Origin: DUOA01 sp012839095 | GTDB taxonomy: Bacteria; Bacillota; Clostridia; Caldicoprobacterales; DTU083 | Reading direction: 5' to 3' | Assembly (NCBI GenBank): GCA_050951505.1 | Contig: JBMNJE010000011.1 | Span: forward strand, 620,001 to 684,000 | DNA: 64,000 nucleotides | In this document: one piece after another, positions 59,801 to 64,000 of the stretch | Layout of the letters: each line of letters starts with the position of its first letter | Numbering within the stretch: position 1 is the first letter of the stretch | Translations under genes and position numbers: made by a program | The notes under the pieces: generated by a model | What the model was told of the DNA's origin: nothing | The model's database searches: none | What the model saw: only the letters and a program-made list of their open reading frames with translations

Positions 59801-62800
59801 GGAAGCCATTGCCTGAAACAGGTTTGCCTGACCTGAGGTAATTCCCAGATACCTGAGTTCCACCTGAGAGTGAGTCCAGGCCAGCTCAAGGGCACGATTG
59901 GCCAAATTGCTGTTCTGATAATCCCTGGCCAGAGAAATGGCTGTTTCCCTGGAATCCGTTACACCGGTAACAAAGGAAATCCGTGTGGATTGACCTGCCG
60001 GCAGAAAGACTCTGGCGCGCATGCTTACGATGGGATCCAGAACAGCTCCGACTGTGTTTGATAGTGGAAAGTCCGGATCCATTACCTGAGGATTTTTCAG
60101 GCTTCTGCCTCTCCCTACAAACTTAGCCCTGTCAGTTTCATACTGAATTGCTCCAACTGTCTCCCCTTCCACAGCAATGGTATGGAACAGCCATAGCTTC
60201 TTCTGACTGACATCCCTGGGTCTGCGGTTTGCTAAAATAGTATTCGAATCAGACAGGTATTCCGTACGAACAAACAGGTTGCTGAAAGCGGGATGAGCCA
60301 AATCCGCTTCATATGAGCTTAACACTACTTCAAAATAGCTGGTTACCTCCATCATTCTCCCGTTTCCGCTATGGTTGGTCAGAGTAATTCTGCGTACTTC
60401 TCCATTGAACTCCGGAGAAACCACGATCTCCATTTTGGTTTCAATATTACCATCCCTGCGGTTGAATACAACCTGATCAGGTTCGAAGGTGACTCTGTAT
60501 TCATCCGGTTGTATCCCAACAGGACTGTATGCAGCAGACCAGTAGTTATTGGAATTTAAGTTAGTGATGTAAAACATCATTCCCCATTCATCCAGGGTGG
60601 GATCTCTTCTCCATCTGGTAACAGCCTGTCCCAAATATTCGCTGTAGCCTCCTCCGCGATTGGTCAGCATAACACTGTAATTTCCATTGGAAAGGAGATT
60701 TGTTTCAGGCAGAAGGGTATCTACCGAGGCAAAGGTTCTCCTTGCCTGAATTTCCTGATGCTGCCGACCTTCCTCCAAATCATGGAAGAAGAATTCCTCA
60801 TCCTCATATTCCTTTATAAATACTTCCCGTCTGGGTATCCTCTCCTGCAGCAAGAGTTCTGTAGCCTTTACAATGGGGACTGAATGAAATCTCCTTTGCA
60901 TAATGTTATTGTTCAAATAGTTGTTTATTGCCACCAGTATCATTCCCTGATGATGGGCCATGAAACTCTTTACTATCATTTTTTTCTTCTTCCTGGGCAA
61001 GCGTTCAGGAGTGTAGTCCACTGCCTCATAAAAACCGTAATGGCCATCCAGGCCTTCGCTAATAAGGGCTTCCATGTTTTTAAAGGCAACAGACGGCTCA
61101 ACAGGTAAAGCCAGTGCCGTTGCATAGGGAGCCACAACCATGTCGTTTACAAGTCCGCGTTTCAGTCCCAGTTTGGGGATTCCAAAGGCCTTATATTGAT
61201 AATTCAGATGCAGATCGAAGGCATAGAATCCCGATTCGGAGATACCCCAGGGAAGGCGGTGCTGCTCTGCATACTGTTTCTGTCCCCGTACTACCGCAGT
61301 ATAGGTTTCATCAAGCAAGGTGTTTTCGTAGTTTTTCATAATCAGTAAAGGCATAAAGTATTCGAACATGGTACCGCTCCAGGAGATAAGCACCCGCAGG
61401 TCTCCAACAAGGGAAAGGGCTCTGCCCAGCTTAAACCAGTGTTTCTGAGGGATGTCTCCCTTGGCAATGGCAATAAAGCTGGCCTGTCTGGCTTCTGACG
61501 CCAGTAAATCATAATAGGATTTGCTTGCCTGGCCTTCCTCTACATTGTATCCAATGACAAACAATTCCTTCTTTTCATCATAAAGCAGTTTGAAATCCAT
61601 TTCCCTTACCAGGGTTTCCATTGCCTTTCGAAGCTGACGACAGCGGGCATGAAATCCCTTTACTGCAGAATATGATCTGCCCAGAGAGATCTCCAATTGC
61701 TTCAGCCAGTTTCTTGCTTCTGTAAAACCGGGAGAACTTTTGGCGTCTCTGTTCAGGTATACAATGGTTTCAGACAGATCCTTCAGAACATCCAGATAAT
61801 GGTCATGCAGATATTGAATGGACAGTGAACCGTTAAGCTTATCCAGTAATTCTGCAAATTTCTGTGCCGCTCCTCTGTAAGCACCTTTTTCATTCAGCAA
61901 AGGAGCAGGTATCTTCAACAACTGCTTGACCCAGGGGATAAATAATGCCATTTCTTTTTCATAATCGGTAATTTGCTTATCCAATATCTCATCCTGGCCT
62001 TTTAAATCATCCAGCAGCATCTGCCATTCTGTTAAGCTGATCTCTTCACTGCTCAGCAACATGTTCAGCAGACTCTGATGTTCCAGATTTTCCCTTTCGC
62101 AATCGACAACAAGGATATCCCTGATCCCGATTATGTGCTCCTTTCCAATCAAAGGGCGTTTCAGCAGTTCATCCAATCCTTGAAGCAGAGTAATCAAATA
62201 ACCCACCAGATTACCGTTATCAACGGTTGAAACATACAGGGGCCGCATGGGCTCCAGTGTCACCGTATTATACCAGTTGTAGAAATGACCCTTCCATTTT
62301 TCCATTTTGGTCATGGTGCGTATGGTAGATTCCATTTTATCCACTGTGCTCAGTGTACCAATATAACCCAGATCCCGGGCTGACAAAACAGACATTAAAT
62401 GCAGCCCTATATTGGTAGGCGAAGTCCTGTGTGCAATGCCGACGGGCGGCTCCTGCTGATAGTTGTCAGGAGGCAGCCAGTTTTCTTTCTCATTGACCAA
62501 TTCCTCAAAATACTTCCAGGTTTTTCTTGCCATCCGGCGGATCTGAAAAATCTGTTCCTCTGAAAGCATGGGAACTCGTTTTCCTTTCGGTTTGCCTGTC
62601 TGATATGCAATATAGGGTGATAATATCCAGGATAAAGTAAATACCATGCTAAGATACCAGGTTTCAGGCCGGATATAAGCAGCAGTCAGACAAAATATGA
62701 GGGACAAAAATACAGCCTCCTTCATCCTGTTCCAATAGTCCCGTAACTCTCCACGAAATTTGCGATCCGAATCTGCAGCCGTAACCCATTCAAGCATGTT

Positions 62801-64000
62801 TCTGTGAGAGATACTCACCCTCCAGACGGAACGAAGAACAGCATCTGTCATAAGATATGCCTGATGTGCTAAAAAGACAAAAGTCAGCACAATTTGTATA
62901 ACCATATTTCTGGTTCCCTCAAATATGGATGAAAATGATGACCGGGAGTGATTTCCGCTGCCTGAAATAAGCCTGCCTGTCAGATCGGTTGCAAGTGGCT
63001 GCAAAAGGGTGAGCAGAGCCAGAAAAAGCCAAAGTCCCACAGATCCCGGCAGTACAATAAAACTCAGTATAATCATCAGATACAAAGCTATCGGCAGCAG
63101 GCTGCGCCGCATATTGTCCAATACTTTCCATCTGGAAAGCATATTTATGGGATTGGCAGTCTTTTCACCTTTCCGATTACGTACCTTTGGCAGCAGCCAG
63201 GGCAGCAGCTGCCAGTCTCCCCGCACCCATCTGTGCAGACGAAGAGAAAAACCAATATAATGGGCAGGATATCCATCTATCAGTTCAATATCGCTCACCA
63301 GACCTGCCCTGACAAAGGATCCTTCCAGCAGGTCATGACTCAATACACTGTTTTCCGGTATGGCATCACTGCATACCTTGTTGAATATCTCAGGATTATA
63401 GATACCTTTCCCGGTAAAAATACCTTCCTGGAACAAATCCTGGTAGACATCTGAGACAGCGGTAGTATAGGGATCCACCCCAGTTTGGCCGGAAAAGGTA
63501 AGTGAGAAAAAGGAACGGCTGGCGCTGTCTACCGATATACCGATTCGAGGCTGCATAAGTCCGTATCCATCAATCACCCTGGTTCCTTCATCATTCAAAA
63601 CCGGCTTATTCAAAGGATGTGCCATAGCACCAATTAACTTTTTCGCATTATCTCTCGGCAGCTGAGTATCCGCATCCAGTGTAATTACATATTTGATTTT
63701 GTCCAGTATCGACAAGTCGCCTACCTGTACGGAAAAGCTTGTATTTTTGCTCCCGGTCAGCAATGCGTTGAATTCTGTCAGAGCACCTCTTTTTCTTTCC
63801 CAGCCCATCCAGGAACTCTGACTCCTGTTCCACTGCCGGTGGCGATGGAAAAAGTAAAAGATGTCCTGTCTGTCATACTTGTTATTTAACTCCCCAATAA
63901 GCCGTCTTCCGGCATTAATTATGCTCTCATCCTTCTCCTCATGTTCATTGGGTCCATCCTTGTAATCGCCAATCAGGGCGAAATGAAGGTTTTCCTCCTG
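56834..64000 (-). CDS. Cyclic beta-1,2-glucan synthase-like protein (GT84/GH94), N-terminus outside window
   Basis: The frame stays open to the window edge: 2388 residues are visible. From the N-terminal side: NLHFALIGDYKDG, then a GT84-type glycosyltransferase with DADTQLPRD (about 63676-63650) and WVRGDWQL (about 63235-63212), several membrane helices (about 63105-62600), a glycoamylase-like middle domain, and two GH94-like beta-sandwich/helical regions. The last has FRDQLQDS (about 58240), DVQHWWHPPYRG (about 58140-58105) and GGGDWNDGMDKVG (about 57853-57815). Such proteins start, elongate and cyclise beta-1,2-glucans; in Firmicutes they may make linear or cyclic wall or secreted glucan. 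It precedes cwlD. Confidence 0.9.
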   Translation of the reverse strand, partial: QEENLHFALIGDYKDGPNEHEEKDESIINAGRRLIGELNNKYDRQDIFYFFHRHRQWNRSQSSWMGWERKRGALTEFNALLTGSKNTSFSVQVGDLSILDKIKYVITLDADTQLPRDNAKKLIGAMAHPLNKPVLNDEGTRVIDGYGLMQPRIGISVDSASRSFFSLTFSGQTGVDPYTTAVSDVYQDLFQEGIFTGKGIYNPEIFNKVCSDAIPENSVLSHDLLEGSFVRAGLVSDIELIDGYPAHYIGFSLRLHRWVRGDWQLLPWLLPKVRNRKGEKTANPINMLSRWKVLDNMRRSLLPIALYLMIILSFIVLPGSVGLWLFLALLTLLQPLATDLTGRLISGSGNHSRSSFSSIFEGTRNMVIQIVLTFVFLAHQAYLMTDAVLRSVWRVSISHRNMLEWVTAADSDRKFRGELRDYWNRMKEAVFLSLIFCLTAAYIRPETWYLSMVFTLSWILSPYIAYQTGKPKGKRVPMLSEEQIFQIRRMARKTWKYFEELVNEKENWLPPDNYQQEPPVGIAHRTSPTNIGLHLMSVLSARDLGYIGTLSTVDKMESTIRTMTKMEKWKGHFYNWYNTVTLEPMRPLYVSTVDNGNLVGYLITLLQGLDELLKRPLIGKEHIIGIRDILVVDCERENLEHQSLLNMLLSSEEISLTEWQMLLDDLKGQDEILDKQITDYEKEMALFIPWVKQLLKIPAPLLNEKGAYRGAAQKFAELLDKLNGSLSIQYLHDHYLDVLKDLSETIVYLNRDAKSSPGFTEARNWLKQLEISLGRSYSAVKGFHARCRQLRKAMETLVREMDFKLLYDEKKELFVIGYNVEEGQASKSYYDLLASEARQASFIAIAKGDIPQKHWFKLGRALSLVGDLRVLISWSGTMFEYFMPLLIMKNYENTLLDETYTAVVRGQKQYAEQHRLPWGISESGFYAFDLHLNYQYKAFGIPKLGLKRGLVNDMVVAPYATALALPVEPSVAFKNMEALISEGLDGHYGFYEAVDYTPERLPRKKKKMIVKSFMAHHQGMILVAINNYLNNNIMQRRFHSVPIVKATELLLQERIPRREVFIKEYEDEEFFFHDLEEGRQHQEIQARRTFASVDTLLPETNLLSNGNYSVMLTNRGGGYSEYLGQAVTRWRRDPTLDEWGMMFYITNLNSNNYWSAAYSPVGIQPDEYRVTFEPDQVVFNRRDGNIETKMEIVVSPEFNGEVRRITLTNHSGNGRMMEVTSYFEVVLSSYEADLAHPAFSNLFVRTEYLSDSNTILANRRPRDVSQKKLWLFHTIAVEGETVGAIQYETDRAKFVGRGRSLKNPQVMDPDFPLSNTVGAVLDPIVSMRARVFLPAGQSTRISFVTGVTDSRETAISLARDYQNSNLANRALELAWTHSQVELRYLGITSGQANLFQAMASQILFIQPPENWKQDAISANRKGQTALWAYGISGDLPVILLRIGRMEHMEMVKQVLTAHEYFRLKGLRVDLVILNEYGSSYEQPVQERLMELTAVSHARELMDKPGGVFIRQSSNIPQEDLNLLFASARVVLSGERGCIAEQLDVTYQPWNLPMLETKEMDYKVEELDISQPYADSLLYYNDLGGFSEDGKEYVIRLTKDKYTPLPWSNIIANRDFGFLVTESGSGYTWCGNSRENKLTPWSNDPVRDPSSEVLYLRDDNTGVYWTTTALPLRTDASYLIRHGQGYSVFDCFHHGIRTSQTMFVPLNVPVKIIKVNIKNYADQPRTLSLIYYVEWVLGVNREINAPFIKLEFDRENNCMLAYNSYNEEYPGRPAFISSSLPIHSYTSLRDEFIGLNGSYAQPDAMKAKNLSNRTGIYHDPCSVIQVKAELAPGENKDVVFLLGQGKDTNHVYQIIESINSMEQVDYALEEVKDFWDARLDVLKVSTPDQSMNLMLNRWLLYQTYACRILARTGYYQAGGAYGFRDQLQDSLALVYSEPEKMREQILLSAEHQFLEGDVQHWWHPPYRGVRTRITDDLLFLPFVTTDYIEITGDYSILDELAGFLEDEPLKPDEHDRYSIPRVSEEKTCIYDHCVRAIEKAMKFGNHGLPLIGGGDWNDGMDKVGIKGRGESVWLGWFLYTVLNRFIPICLAREDVERAERYKKTAEELLSAIEGHGWDGGWYRRAFFDDGTPLGSESNAECRIDSISQSWSVISGGGRKERVHAAMRAVRHYLIDEEAGLIKLLSPPFDQSPLEPGYIKGYLPGVRENGGQYTHAAAWTIMAFARLGEGNQAWKLFNLINPVNHTRTYLDTATYKCEPYVMAADVYTVPPHTGRGGWTWYTGSSSWVYRTGIGEILGFNRNGKFMTINPCIPEEWPGYKIEYKFGRTLYRIEVENPQRIQKGIRKVLLDDREIEDNVIPLTDDEKEHHVVVTMGVEELLHSDEDPFTAQ

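Overview
The window is a contiguous piece of chromosome from a low-to-mid GC, Gram-positive, endospore-forming member of the Clostridia. PolC, RNase Y, HPr kinase, SpoVS, CwlD, a SpoIIIE-type translocase, strong AGGAGG ribosome binding sites and a near-consensus sigma-H promoter all point that way. A ferredoxin-fused aldo/keto reductase suggests an anaerobe. I cannot name the species. Apart from three short genes and one tRNA, every gene is on the minus strand, so the text follows the minus strand from high to low coordinates.

64000-53662: a very large cyclic beta-1,2-glucan synthase-like protein (N-terminus outside the window), the cortex amidase CwlD, and the c-di-AMP pair cdaA-cdaR without the usual glmM after it. 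53600-51100 is accessory in character: a solo receiver protein whose phosphoacceptor Asp is Glu, tRNA-Arg(CCG), a GH130 mannoside phosphorylase and a small probable winged-helix protein, with AT-rich spacers containing inverted repeats.

50809-36865: a natural fusion of a SEDS glycosyltransferase (FtsW/RodA type) with a class B penicillin-binding protein, then uvrC, a PspC-like protein, a Cof-type hydrolase, hprK, a membrane-anchored orphan solute-binding protein, a frameshifted murB, a PHP hydrolase, rapZ, whiA, ireB, an aldo/keto reductase with ferredoxin clusters, ruvX and a DUF1292 protein. This is a cell-wall, carbon-control and housekeeping block.

36724-1698: the classic Firmicutes superoperon in nearly Bacillus order: rpsB-tsf-pyrH-frr-(small protein)-uppS-cdsA-dxr-rseP-(GT2)-polC, rimP-nusA-rnpM-ylxQ-infB-rbfA-nrnA-truB-ribF, rpsO-pnp-ylxY, dapG, tepA-ylzJ, ftsK/spoIIIE-rimO-pgsA-cinA, recA, rny, spoVS. 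Translation, transcription termination, RNA decay, isoprenoid and phospholipid synthesis, recombination and sporulation genes are packed with 1-17 nt overlaps and divided by clear intrinsic terminators. A divergent hypothetical gene with a zinc-finger-like C-terminus, surE and the first bases of a further gene end the window.

Regulatory elements read directly from sequence include a LexA box at recA, a sigma-H promoter at spoVS, a compact three-way-junction leader before rpsO, a structured rpsB leader, and a terminator-like hairpin inside the rny leader. Many genes appear to start at TTG or GTG. No CRISPR array, insertion sequence, rRNA operon or prophage was seen.
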